The translations under genes were made by a program, and so were the position numbers. A stretch of DNA of 36,671 nt from Gemmatales bacterium (lineage in GTDB: Bacteria > Planctomycetota > Planctomycetia > Gemmatales > HRBIN36), in NCBI GenBank assembly GCA_025056555.1, contig JANWVZ010000019.1, positions 1 through 36,671 of the forward strand, given 5' to 3'. The notes below the pieces were generated by a model. It saw only the letters and a program-made list of their open reading frames with translations. It was not told the origin of the DNA and ran no database searches. Shown here piece by piece: positions 1 to 8,178 of the stretch. The number at the start of each line of letters is the position of its first letter. Position 1 is the stretch's first letter.

Positions 1-371
1 GCGCTCAGGCTTTACTCAGAAACTTACGCCAACTGCCCTTATTGGAGTTACTGCCGGCGCCGCGCGAAGCACGACCTTTCCCGCCTCAATTCAGCATTAA
101 TTAGTTGTCGGCTCGACCCATAGCTCGGAATTATAGATTCCCGTTTCACGACTATAATCGTACATACGATAATAGTGCCCTAAATTCATCGTTCTACCTT
201 CCTTAGGCTTAGTACAGTCCTTCCTACTGGTTGTACTGAGAATACCGACATGGGTTTCATCGCTGCGTTTACGTACTATATATCCAACAGTCATTGCCCG
301 CTCTAAGTCTTTCTTTCTGACAGGCAATAACGCAATAACTTAAAACGCCGATCTAGATATCTCCAGCACTG
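1..371. other. Gene-poor left edge of window
   Basis: No convincing gene is seen here. The stretch is AT-richer than the genes to its right. It holds a 76-codon minus-strand open frame (97-327) that has no ribosome-binding site upstream and no recognisable motif, so it is not called. It may contain the promoter of the methyltransferase gene that starts at 372, but no clear -35/-10 pair stands out. Confidence 0.5.
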
Positions 372-1190
372 ATGCCTCGCTCCGTGTCTGGAACATTAGA
401 AAACATTTTTGAGGACTGGTATAGCTACCCGCAGTACTACGAATGTTTCTTTCGCGAGGAGACACCGCGGGAGGTGCGATTTATAGAATGGGCAGTGCGG
501 CATCTGGCGACGATTTCGGTGCGCCGAATAGTCGAGCTTGGTTGTGGCGGCGGACGATTGTTGCTGCCTCTGGCACGTAAGGGATACCGCTGTTATGGGA
601 TAGACAATAATCCCCAAGCATTACACTGGCTGAGAAAGCGAGCACGAAAAGCGCGGCTTCCCGTGCAGGCGATTGAAGCGGACCTGGCTGATTTCACCCT
701 GCCGACACAGGTCGAACTGGCTCTGTGTACATTTAACACTTTCCGACACCTGCTCACCGAACAGGCAGCGCGGCAACACCTCGCCCGGTTAGCAGCGGCG
801 GTGCGACCCGGCGGCCTGTATATTCTTGGTCTACATCTCTTGCCTCTGGATATTGTTGAGGAAGCCGAGGAGAGATGGTCGGCCCGGTGGGGACGTCTGA
901 AGTTGCACGCACGGCTCCGCTGCGAAGGCATGAACCGAAGAAAACGCATCGAATGGCTCCAGCTGGTGATGACCGTTCGCGGGCCTCAGCGGACTAAATG
1001 TTTCAGATCCCGGTTCCCTCTACGCCTCTATACAGCGCGCCAGTTTCTGAACTTAATATATCATGTATCGGGCTGGCAAATTAGCGGTATTTATGACTTC
1101 AGGTATGATTGGCGCTCTCCTCGTAAGCTGGATGATGATCTTATAGATGCCTTATTCGTTTTGCGTCGCGAGGAGCGGCAATTTTCCTAA
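372..1190 (+). CDS. Class I SAM-dependent methyltransferase
   Basis: This 272-residue protein has the Rossmann-type SAM-binding core. The glycine-rich motif I, VELGCGGGRLLLP, lies at residues 54-66. An acidic motif II (GIDNN, about 76-80) follows, which normally contacts the ribose hydroxyls. Further on are a motif IV-like stretch (ELALCTFNTFRHL) and a post-motif segment RPGGLYILGLHL. The substrate cannot be read from the sequence. The C-terminal 90 residues are Arg-rich and could bind an anionic or nucleic-acid substrate, but this is inference. The ATG at 372 has no obvious Shine-Dalgarno sequence; no better start is seen because the N-terminal region before motif I has the usual length. The gene stands alone, with the lipoprotein gene 217 bases downstream. 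Confidence 0.8.
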   Translation: MPRSVSGTLENIFEDWYSYPQYYECFFREETPREVRFIEWAVRHLATISVRRIVELGCGGGRLLLPLARKGYRCYGIDNNPQALHWLRKRARKARLPVQAIEADLADFTLPTQVELALCTFNTFRHLLTEQAARQHLARLAAAVRPGGLYILGLHLLPLDIVEEAEERWSARWGRLKLHARLRCEGMNRRKRIEWLQLVMTVRGPQRTKCFRSRFPLRLYTARQFLNLIYHVSGWQISGIYDFRYDWRSPRKLDDDLIDALFVLRREERQFS

Positions 1191-1407
1191 ATATGTTGAT
1201 TGAAACAAGCGTGATGCTTGCATCGAGCTTCAGGACTATATTACATCTAAGGATAACTGGCCGTGGAGTTACGGCCGAAAGTCAGGAAACGGAAGGCAGA
1301 CAGGTAAAGTATAGGGACGTGGATGCCGACATGAAGTTTAGCAAGGATGAGACTCGCGGCACCGTGAAATTGTGCACCCTCCAAAATCCCTAAATAAGGA
1401 GAGCAGC

Positions 1408-1812
1408 ATGGAACGGCATCGAGCGGCCTTAGTGGTCGGATTATTGGCGGCCGTCACCATTTGGGGATGTGCCCAGCATGGCTCTTCTCCTTCAGCACAG
1501 AACAAGATAAGGCTCCTGGAAGAGGAGTTGGCCAGCCTGCAGCAACAGGCCAACGCGTTGCGCAAGGAATTGAAGGAAGCTAAAGGGGAGCGCGAGCGAT
1601 TGACGGCGGAAGTGCAGCAATTGCGTCCCCTGCTGCGACAATTAGAAGACGTTCAACAGCAATTGACACAGCGCACCCAGGAACGGGATGCTGCTCTCAC
1701 CCAATTACAACAATTGCGCAAAGGGGTTCGTGAACTCGTTCAACAACTGGAGACCCTTGCTACCGACCAACCTCCTGATAACACCCAGGCGCGCTTGCCG
1801 GCTCAACCCTGA
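1408..1812 (+). CDS. Small putative lipoprotein with coiled coil
   Basis: I place the start at the ATG at 1408, because AAGGAG lies a few bases upstream (about 1396-1401); a GTG at 1372 would add 12 residues in front of the signal peptide. The 134-residue product begins with a basic n-region and a hydrophobic stretch ending in IWGC, a plausible though not perfect lipobox with Cys near residue 22. The rest, from about residue 33 to 115, is rich in Leu, Gln, Glu and Arg in heptad-like spacing (LEEELASLQQQ, LTAEVQQLRPLLRQLEDV), which predicts one long coiled coil. A Pro-containing tail ends it. It is probably a membrane-anchored periplasmic spacer or scaffold, but no family was recognised. A rho-independent terminator follows directly. 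Confidence 0.75.
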   Translation: MERHRAALVVGLLAAVTIWGCAQHGSSPSAQNKIRLLEEELASLQQQANALRKELKEAKGERERLTAEVQQLRPLLRQLEDVQQQLTQRTQERDAALTQLQQLRKGVRELVQQLETLATDQPPDNTQARLPAQP

Positions 1813-1836
1813 GCTCGGCGGTGCCTCCTTTCTCGG

Positions 1837-1877
1837 CTGGCGAGGATGCCTGAGGCATTCGCGCCAGTCGTTTTTTG
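1837..1877 (+). terminator. Rho-independent terminator after the lipoprotein gene
   Basis: Two 14-base arms (1837-1850 and 1854-1867) can pair with two mismatches, around a 3-base loop. They are followed within a few bases by six T residues (1871-1876). It sits 25 bases after the stop codon of the lipoprotein gene and faces the right way. Confidence 0.75.
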
Positions 1878-2062
1878 TTCAGGGAAAGACCCCGAGCCAA
1901 TTGTCTGGTACCGCGCTCAATTGGATCATGGTTAGTTACAACCTTAGTCGTTTCTGGGAACTTGGCTATCTGAAACTAACAACTGGCCCCGCTTGATTTC
2001 CCCATACTCGGTTGCAAAAATTCTGTTACGAAGGGATGAGTAGTTGGCTTTGAGGAATGGTC

Positions 2063-3298
2063 ATGAATGCCTCCAGATTCGACAAGCCCCGATTACGCCC
2101 ATCGGTCTCGGCCGTGCCCGATGAGCGGGACTCCCGCTTCATCTGGCTGTTTGACCGAGCCCAGCTGAGCGATCGAGCGGTGCGTGTCCCCGTGGAACTG
2201 ATCCCCGTAATCGAAATGCTCGACGGCCAACATACGTTACGCGACATCCAACTGCAACTGATGCGATGGAGCGGTGGTAGCCTTGTTCCTGTGGAATGGC
2301 TGGAAGGGCTGCTTCAACATTTGGAGAACGCTCTGCTGTTAGAAGGCGAGGCATTTCGACGACATTTTGCCCAGCTATCTGTCCGTCCGCCTGCTTGTAT
2401 TGGCGTCTATCCGGCACAACCTCGGCAGGTGAGAGAACACCTCCGTCGGCAGTTTATGAGAACCGGCGGGCCCGGGGTGGACCCCGAACAACTTTCTCGC
2501 AATGGAACTCACAGCAGTTCCCTGCGCGGCGCCCTGATTCCCCACATAGACTACCATCGTGGTGGCCATAGCTACGCCTGGGCTTATAAAGAACTCCTCG
2601 AGCATCTTCAGGCTGACATATTTGTAATTCTGGGCACCTCCCACTACAGTACGCGACGGTTTACCTTGACTCGCTGCGATTTTGAAACTCCCTTGGGCAT
2701 CGTACAAACCGATAAACGGTACATCCAACATCTGGCAGATGCTTATGGAGATGGCTTGTTCGACGACGAACCGGCGCATTGGCCTGAACATTCCATCGAG
2801 CTTCAGGTGCTGTTCCTGCAATACTGTTTTCCGGATACGCCCTTTCGCATCGTGCCGATAGCAGTTGGTTCTTTCCAGGATTGTATCGAGCAGGCGCGCC
2901 TTCCCGAAGAAGTCCCCGACATAGCTCAAATGTTGGCAGCGCTGAAAATAGCAGAGCGAGAGAGCGGAGCGCGGATTTTCTACATATCCAGTGGCGACCT
3001 GGCGCACATAGGCCCTAAATTCGGCGATGCTCAAGCAGTTGATGAGGAGTGGCTCCTCCATAGCCGGCAACGCGACCAGCGCTTGCTGGATTGTCTGGCG
3101 AGCGCTGATCGGCATGCCTTTTTCGAGACCTTAGTCGAGGAAGGTGATCAACGTCGTATTTGTGGCTTTCCGCCCACCTATACCTTGATGTCTGTCTTGG
3201 AGCCGACCTCAGGCCGGCTGGTACATTACGATCAGTATGTTGCCTCGAATGGCTTTGAGAGCGTCAGCTTCGCTAGCCTCATGTTCTATAAAAACTAA
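2063..3298 (+). CDS. MEMO-family (AmmeMemoRadiSam system protein B-like) protein with N-terminal extension
   Basis: Residues about 157-411 match the MEMO/AMMECR-associated protein B family, which has a fold like extradiol dioxygenases. Visible are PHIDYH with His161, LGTSHYS with His194, PEHSIELQ with His243 and SSGDLAHIG with Asp312/His315, the usual metal-site and core positions. The first ~155 residues are not part of the family core. Residues about 40-100 (VPVELIPVIEMLDGQHTL, then WLEGLLQHLENALLL) have the pattern of a PqqD-like or other winged-helix domain. GAGGA at 2052-2056 is correctly spaced for the ATG at 2063; it is too close to the ATG at 2057. The stop overlaps an ATG at 3298 in the tsaD frame, so the two genes are probably cotranscribed. 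Substrate unknown. Confidence 0.8.
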   Translation: MNASRFDKPRLRPSVSAVPDERDSRFIWLFDRAQLSDRAVRVPVELIPVIEMLDGQHTLRDIQLQLMRWSGGSLVPVEWLEGLLQHLENALLLEGEAFRRHFAQLSVRPPACIGVYPAQPRQVREHLRRQFMRTGGPGVDPEQLSRNGTHSSSLRGALIPHIDYHRGGHSYAWAYKELLEHLQADIFVILGTSHYSTRRFTLTRCDFETPLGIVQTDKRYIQHLADAYGDGLFDDEPAHWPEHSIELQVLFLQYCFPDTPFRIVPIAVGSFQDCIEQARLPEEVPDIAQMLAALKIAERESGARIFYISSGDLAHIGPKFGDAQAVDEEWLLHSRQRDQRLLDCLASADRHAFFETLVEEGDQRRICGFPPTYTLMSVLEPTSGRLVHYDQYVASNGFESVSFASLMFYKN

Positions 3299-3342
3299 TG
3301 CCTTTGAAAGCATGCTTGGAAAACCGCAGGAATGGCAGTGCC

Positions 3343-4380
3343 ATGACTCTCTTTCTGGCTTTGGAGACATCGTGCGACGAAACAGCGGCGGCTATTTTCG
3401 ACGACGCGCTGCATATCCGCGCCAACGTCGTTGCTTCGCAAACGGACTTGCATGCACGCTTTGGCGGTGTGGTGCCGGAACTGGCGGCACGCGCACATCT
3501 GCAACGGTTGTTGCCAGTCCTGGACGAAGCTCTGCGACAGGCTGGAGCAACCTTACAGGACCTCTCCGCTGTTGCGGTGATGAACACGCCGGGATTGGTT
3601 GGCTCGTTGCTCATTGGTGTTTCAGCTGCTAAGATGCTGGCCGTGGCTTTGGAGTTGCCCTTAATCGCCGTCAATCACATCGAAGCACACGTCTATGCCT
3701 GTCGCTTGGCCGCGGGACGGGACATTTTCCCTGCCGTTGGCCTGGTAGTCAGCGGCGGCCACACTGTGCTTTTCCATTGTCGCAGCGCCCTGGAGTTCGA
3801 GTTGTTGGGGGCCACTTTGGACGACGCTGCGGGTGAAGCCTTTGATAAAGCGGCCAGCATGCTGAATCTCGGCTTTCCCGGTGGTCCGAGAATCGAAAAA
3901 GAGGCCGCCCAAGGAAATTCACAGGCTTTTCGCTTTCCTCGTGCCTTCCTGCACGAGCCGCGTCTGGATTTCAGTTTCAGTGGGCTGAAGACCGCTCTGC
4001 TCTACACCATTCGGCAGCTGGGCTATTCCCCTGGTACTGATTTGCCGGCAACATTGCGTAGCGACTTGGCAGCGAGTTTTCAGCAAGCCATTATTGACGT
4101 TCTCGTAAATAAATGTGCTCAGGCGCTTGATCAGACAGGCCTGACGCGGCTGTGCGTCGGAGGTGGAGTAGCTGCCAACAAGACCTTACGCCGCGCATTG
4201 CAAGCGATGTGTGACCAACGGGGTGCTGAATTGTTTGTGCCGCCGATGAGTCTGTGTACCGATAATGCCGCTATGGCCGCTATGGCCGTCGAGCTTTACC
4301 AACTGGGGCAGTTCGCGCCGCTCGATTTGGACGCCATCCCGACGTATCGTCCACGCCGTGCGCTCGCGATTTCCAACTAA
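3343..4380 (+). CDS. tsaD: tRNA N6-adenosine threonylcarbamoyltransferase TsaD
   Basis: TsaD transfers the threonylcarbamoyl group from threonylcarbamoyl-AMP to A37 of tRNAs that read ANN codons, working with TsaB and TsaE in the cytoplasm. The 345-residue length is typical. The N-terminus LALETSCDETAAA is the family's phosphate-binding signature, and NHIEAH (His112, His116) is the metal-binding pair. VSGGHT, DDAAGEAFDK, FSFSGLKTA and GGGVAANKTLR are further conserved blocks. The start at 3343 (MTLFLALETS) fits the family. An in-frame ATG at 3298 overlaps the preceding stop and would add 15 unconserved residues; coupling from that site is possible. TsaB and TsaE are not in the window. Confidence 0.97.
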   Translation: MTLFLALETSCDETAAAIFDDALHIRANVVASQTDLHARFGGVVPELAARAHLQRLLPVLDEALRQAGATLQDLSAVAVMNTPGLVGSLLIGVSAAKMLAVALELPLIAVNHIEAHVYACRLAAGRDIFPAVGLVVSGGHTVLFHCRSALEFELLGATLDDAAGEAFDKAASMLNLGFPGGPRIEKEAAQGNSQAFRFPRAFLHEPRLDFSFSGLKTALLYTIRQLGYSPGTDLPATLRSDLAASFQQAIIDVLVNKCAQALDQTGLTRLCVGGGVAANKTLRRALQAMCDQRGAELFVPPMSLCTDNAAMAAMAVELYQLGQFAPLDLDAIPTYRPRRALAISN

Positions 4381-4458
4381 TGTGGGCCGCAATCGTTATG
4401 GTAAATCTCCAGGCAACGTCCCCAGATAGCTCCGTTAAGAGGCAATCCTCTCGGGATT

Positions 4459-4491
4459 AAAAAGCCACAGAGCCGCTGGGGTAGGCGGCTC
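4459..4491 (-). terminator. Probable terminator of the repeat-protein gene
   Basis: A perfect 7-bp stem (4470-4476 with 4485-4491) and an 8-base loop lie about 60 bases beyond the stop of the minus-strand gene that ends at 4552. Read on the minus strand it is followed after a few bases by five T residues (complement of 4459-4463). On the plus strand, downstream of tsaD, the same hairpin lacks a T run, though it may still slow transcription. Confidence 0.45.
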
Positions 4492-4551
4492 CGGGCGGTC
4501 GTGCTGCGACAAGGGGGTCGCGGCAAGGAGGCTAGCTATACGTCGCTACAC

Positions 4552-5409
4552 TTACTCCGGCTTTTCTTTGGGCATGGGCTTAATCTGCTCAGGCGTTGGC
4601 GCGGCAGGGGTGTGCGCTGCCGTGTGGCAGCATTCCTGACGGCAGAATAAGCCGTGCAGACCATTCTTCAGGCGGCAGTGCAGGCGTTCCAAAAGCCCCG
4701 GCTCTTCGCACACCGGGACGCACACTTTCACGCGCTTGCACACTTTCACGGTTTTTTCCACAGGCACCTTCTCGCACACGGTTACCGGCACCTTCTTCAC
4801 AATTTCCTCACGCACCATGCGGCAAGTGGTTACCGGCACCTTCTTGATAACCTCTTCCTGGACCATACGGCAGACCTTGACGGTGCGGATTTCTTCCTTG
4901 GGCACGCACACCTTCTTGCACACGATACGGTCGGGCTCTTTCACTAATTGGCGTTCAAAGTGCCCAAACCGATAGCGGGTGCAGCCCGTGCACGGATCTA
5001 CGTAGCAACCGCCAGGCACCCACACCAGTTTGCAGCGCTCGCGGCCGGGTACACATTCCTGCACGGTTTTCCATTCGTGCGTGCACACCTTAACTTGCTT
5101 TTCTTCCCAAACCGGCTTACACACGATTTGTTTGCACTCCACTTCTTTCGTTTCATACACTGGACGGCACACGACTTCCTTGACTTCCTTCATCACCGTC
5201 TTGGTTACTGTCTCGTAGCAGGTGACTTTCTTTTCTTCAACAACAGTCTGGTAGCAGGTTTTGTAGCGGATGCGAGGCTGCGCGCACTGATCGGGACATG
5301 CGCTCGTACAGCCTCCCGCAGCACCGCACAGACCGCTCGCATTGGCAGGCAGAGCGCTCCACAGCGCCGCCAAGCCTCCCAGCAAGCCACTCAGCAGGAT
5401 TCGCCTCAT
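4552..5409 (-). CDS. Secreted Cys/Val/Lys-rich repeat protein, planctomycete cell-wall (YTV-like) type
   Basis: The 285-residue product starts with a clear signal peptide (about residues 1-24, ending in PANA) and is exported. The mature part is a string of degenerate units of about 16 residues with a Cys followed by alternating Val/Lys/Glu, for example CRMVQEEVIKKVPVTT and then CRMVREEIVKKVPVTV. About 36 cysteines are spread through it, and the middle holds a distinct block (GGCYVDPCTGC). This resembles the YTV-domain, cysteine-rich proteins described from the detergent-insoluble cell wall of planctomycetes; the assignment rests on pattern, not on a search. A structural, disulfide-linked envelope role is inferred. 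AAGGAG lies 6-7 bases before the ATG at 5409. The several long open frames on the plus strand here are by-products of its repeat composition. Confidence 0.75.
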   Translation of the reverse strand: MRRILLSGLLGGLAALWSALPANASGLCGAAGGCTSACPDQCAQPRIRYKTCYQTVVEEKKVTCYETVTKTVMKEVKEVVCRPVYETKEVECKQIVCKPVWEEKQVKVCTHEWKTVQECVPGRERCKLVWVPGGCYVDPCTGCTRYRFGHFERQLVKEPDRIVCKKVCVPKEEIRTVKVCRMVQEEVIKKVPVTTCRMVREEIVKKVPVTVCEKVPVEKTVKVCKRVKVCVPVCEEPGLLERLHCRLKNGLHGLFCRQECCHTAAHTPAAPTPEQIKPMPKEKPE

Positions 5410-5650
5410 CGCAGGACTCCTTATAGTGGTGTACCCTGATGCTTCCCCAGCCCTTCTGGTCGGTACACTCCTACCCGACCCATCCTTCTTGGCTGGTCAC
5501 CGATATTCTGAACAACAGCAGAAAAAAGGCAAACTGTACGGGCAAAATTTTTTGGCCAAATTGGAAAATCTGGCCAGAATAATCGTCTTTTTCAGCAGGG
5601 CCAGAAATGTCTCTCATTTTCCTTGATTTGCCTGACTCAGACAGCCTAGA

Positions 5651-6136
5651 ATGCCGGCAAAATCTCCTGAATTAGAGCCATTTGTCTGTCCTGCGATGCC
5701 CCAGGCTCTGTCTTGCCCCCATTGTGGATACGAGTTCCTTTCAGCGGAGCCTCGCCCCGGCGAGGCAACGGTTTGTCCGCGATGTTTCCAGGTTGTTCCT
5801 GTGGCTCCTTTACCTTTCCCAACGCCCACGAACGAACACCCGCATCTGTGGGACGAGTTTCTCAAGCAACTGGACACGTCTGAAGCTCCAGAGTTGAATA
5901 ATGCGCCTTCTGACAGTATTTCCGTACAAACCCCGGCTGCTGACCAAACATTAGCGACTCAAGCCGTCCCCGCAACAGAACGCCCACCGACCAATCGCTC
6001 CTCCCCGCCTGCGGTTCCTAGGTCTGCTTCGACTCACGATACGCACCTAGCCATACTTCTGGGATGCGTTTTTCCTCTGGTAGTGTTGACTGCCCTCTTA
6101 GCGTTTCTAGTTTGGTATGTTCTTCGGTACACATGA
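5651..6136 (+). CDS. Zinc-ribbon protein with C-terminal membrane anchor
   Basis: Two CxxC pairs (Cys22/25 in SCPHCGYEF and Cys42/45 in VCPRCF) form a short zinc ribbon of the type common at the N-terminus of planctomycete proteins. A Pro/Thr/Ala/Ser-rich linker without obvious fold follows (about residues 50-128). A single hydrophobic helix closes the protein (about 133-158), ending in LRYT, so the ribbon should stay in the cytoplasm with the tail in the membrane. The start is uncertain: ATG at 5651 has no clear ribosome-binding site, and the ATG at 5696 would still include both CxxC pairs. Function unknown; adaptor or regulator roles are only guesses. It is divergent from the repeat-protein gene. 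Confidence 0.7.
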   Translation: MPAKSPELEPFVCPAMPQALSCPHCGYEFLSAEPRPGEATVCPRCFQVVPVAPLPFPTPTNEHPHLWDEFLKQLDTSEAPELNNAPSDSISVQTPAADQTLATQAVPATERPPTNRSSPPAVPRSASTHDTHLAILLGCVFPLVVLTALLAFLVWYVLRYT

Positions 6137-6368
6137 AGCAACCCACTATCTTCTCAGATTTTCTTACGTGGATACTCGACTTATTCAGTTGACAACATGA
6201 TCATTGTTGAAGAGTACCTAAGAAATACCCTCTGAAACTCTTAGAGCGCATATCCAAGACATTCGTGCTTCAACAAACCGGCTATAGGCGATCGTATCTA
6301 ACGAGTAATCTCGCTCGATAGCGAAAGATTGCGAGACTTGAGAATGCTCAATTTCCCTGGAGAATACA

Positions 6369-8150
6369 TCAGGCATCTGCACAAAGCAAGGCGGGAATGT
6401 GCTGGCGCGATAACGTCATCGCATCCCGATATCCTTTTTCAATCCCTCGAAGGCTAAACACGTGAGTTACTTTCTTTCCAGGGGACATCCCTTTTATGGT
6501 TTGCAACACATGGTCAAGCTCTCTTGCTTCTTCGTTGCTACTTACCCCCACGCTCGGAGCTGGGAGCCTGCGGCGGATTAGTTCATATATACCCGCGATT
6601 GTCCGCTCCAGACAACGACCATCTAGTTGACCGTAGTAACTAGCATGCCGTCGAGCTTTTTCTCTCAATTTGCTAAGGTAATCGCTTCTTGGCGTATGGT
6701 TTTGGCGACTCCGGGGATTGTGTATTTCCTCTAAGACTTCTCTTAGCTCTTCAAGCGTCTGTATCGTATGAACTCCATGCTCTGATTCTGCTATCTGATA
6801 GTTCAGCTGATAAACGTCAAAATTAATCACAGGGATTCCACAAGCCAGGGCCCAAGCAATCGTACTTGACGTGCTGGCCAGGTATATCTGGGCTGAAGGC
6901 AAAACCTCGGTCAGTCCCTCCCGAATGAAGGGAACCCGCCACGCTTCAAGGGCGGCTATCGTTGAATCGCTTATGCTCGGATGCAACGAGCATATGTAAC
7001 TTACATGATTCAACCTTTTCAATTCCTGAATATAACTATAGAGTAGTTCCTCATAAGTGTCCCACTTAGGCGCTTTACGTTGCGGATAAAGATTCGCAGG
7101 TAAAGCTACGACTACGAGCGGTTTCGATCTGTCCAGGCGTAACCTTTCCCAGACGTCCGACTTTTCCCCGTAGATTGGAGGAGCAAGGGCTCGGGCCAAT
7201 CTGTCCAACTGGGGGCTTCCTGTAATACTTAGAGATTTTGCATTGATCCCTTCGCGCAGGTATTGATCCGCCAGCCAACTACTCTCCACCCAAACTCCAG
7301 TCAGCGGTTCGCTGTTGGCCACCCAGGGTGAAGACATGGCTATGCCCCACCATTCCTGGGCTAACGCCTGCGGGGCCGGTATGCGCGTTAAGCTCTGTTT
7401 GTGTCCATCGAAGCGCCACTGTGGAAAATGCTCCAGAAATACTGAATTGACGATGTTGTGTGCCCAGTAGTCACTCCTCGACGCATATGTGCCAAAAGTA
7501 GCTTGACGGCTGATCATGTGCTGGGCCAATACAATAGCTACCAATCCCGTCTCTAATGCAACTCGCAACCACACCCCACTATCACGCTCCGCAACGTGTT
7601 CCGCGAGGATTATCGTGGAGATGCGCATTTTTTTCACTAGAGCGCGAGCCGTTCTAAGCTTCACATCATAAGCTTCGAGCCAGAATCGAAAGTCGCTGAT
7701 TGCCTGGAAAAATAAGTCGGTTGGTAATCGAGTACGCCATTCTTCGAGAATTTGGATGGTCCTGGCGCGGTTTTTGACCAGACGCGGACGTAATTTAAGT
7801 GCTTCTCGATAATCAGCATAGCCGCTCAGATTCCTCACCCATTCGTAATTTTCGGGGCGAACAACTGGCTGTATCAGCGTCAGTGGTTCACTATAACGAA
7901 CAGCGAGGGTGTGGATGTCACCATCAAGGATAACCCGTGCTCCCTGGGCAGTATGTTCCTGCAGATATTCAATCCCTGCCTCGGTGCAGAACTGGCGATA
8001 ATCCTTTTCCCGCGGCAACGCATAAGGGCAGTAAATGACGGGCACTACATTGCCGCTCAATCGCAATGCCCGCCCTATGGTGAGAAATAATTCTATCTGC
8101 GAAGCTTCATAGGCGACGAACAATACGCCGACAGGTGGCTGCGACTCCAT
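6369..8150 (-). CDS. GT-B-like surface-carbohydrate protein B, last gene of the nonulosonate operon
   Basis: The 593-residue protein is a paralog of the product of 12074-13690. Both share an N-terminal Rossmann-like half (LFVAYEASQIELFLTIGR here), a central LAEHVAERDSGVWLRVA block, the motif IPAPQALAQEWWG, a VESSW...VTGSPQLD-type stretch, and a C-terminal half with SLHPSISDS, YLASTSSTIAWALACGIPVIN and FDVY. The last block is the kind of nucleotide-sugar site seen in GT-B glycosyltransferases and in 2-epimerase/glycerophosphotransferase folds. It starts 28 bases after the hisF-like stop. Because it closes an operon that makes a CMP-nonulosonate, it is a candidate transferase for that sugar. 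Donor, acceptor and even enzymatic activity are inferred. No membrane segment or signal peptide is visible. Confidence 0.65.
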   Translation of the reverse strand: MESQPPVGVLFVAYEASQIELFLTIGRALRLSGNVVPVIYCPYALPREKDYRQFCTEAGIEYLQEHTAQGARVILDGDIHTLAVRYSEPLTLIQPVVRPENYEWVRNLSGYADYREALKLRPRLVKNRARTIQILEEWRTRLPTDLFFQAISDFRFWLEAYDVKLRTARALVKKMRISTIILAEHVAERDSGVWLRVALETGLVAIVLAQHMISRQATFGTYASRSDYWAHNIVNSVFLEHFPQWRFDGHKQSLTRIPAPQALAQEWWGIAMSSPWVANSEPLTGVWVESSWLADQYLREGINAKSLSITGSPQLDRLARALAPPIYGEKSDVWERLRLDRSKPLVVVALPANLYPQRKAPKWDTYEELLYSYIQELKRLNHVSYICSLHPSISDSTIAALEAWRVPFIREGLTEVLPSAQIYLASTSSTIAWALACGIPVINFDVYQLNYQIAESEHGVHTIQTLEELREVLEEIHNPRSRQNHTPRSDYLSKLREKARRHASYYGQLDGRCLERTIAGIYELIRRRLPAPSVGVSSNEEARELDHVLQTIKGMSPGKKVTHVFSLRGIEKGYRDAMTLSRQHIPALLCADA

Positions 8151-8178
8151 GAATTTCGCCTCGCGACTTTGATGAGTA

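Noticed and set aside
97-327. 76-codon minus-strand open frame
   Set aside because: No ribosome-binding site, no recognisable motif, and it lies in AT-rich non-coding-looking DNA.
1193-1393. 66-codon plus-strand open frame between methyltransferase and lipoprotein genes
   Set aside because: No ribosome-binding site and no protein-like pattern; it ends just before the ribosome-binding site of the lipoprotein gene.
1688-1996. 102-codon plus-strand frame
   Set aside because: It overlaps the lipoprotein gene in another frame and runs through its terminator.
4596-5439. Several plus-strand frames rich in His, Phe and Thr opposite the repeat protein
   Set aside because: They arise from the repeated codons of the minus-strand gene, which has the signal peptide and ribosome-binding site.
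6307-6330. Hairpin-like palindrome downstream of protein B as a terminator
   Set aside because: Arms are short with a bulge and no T run follows on either strand.
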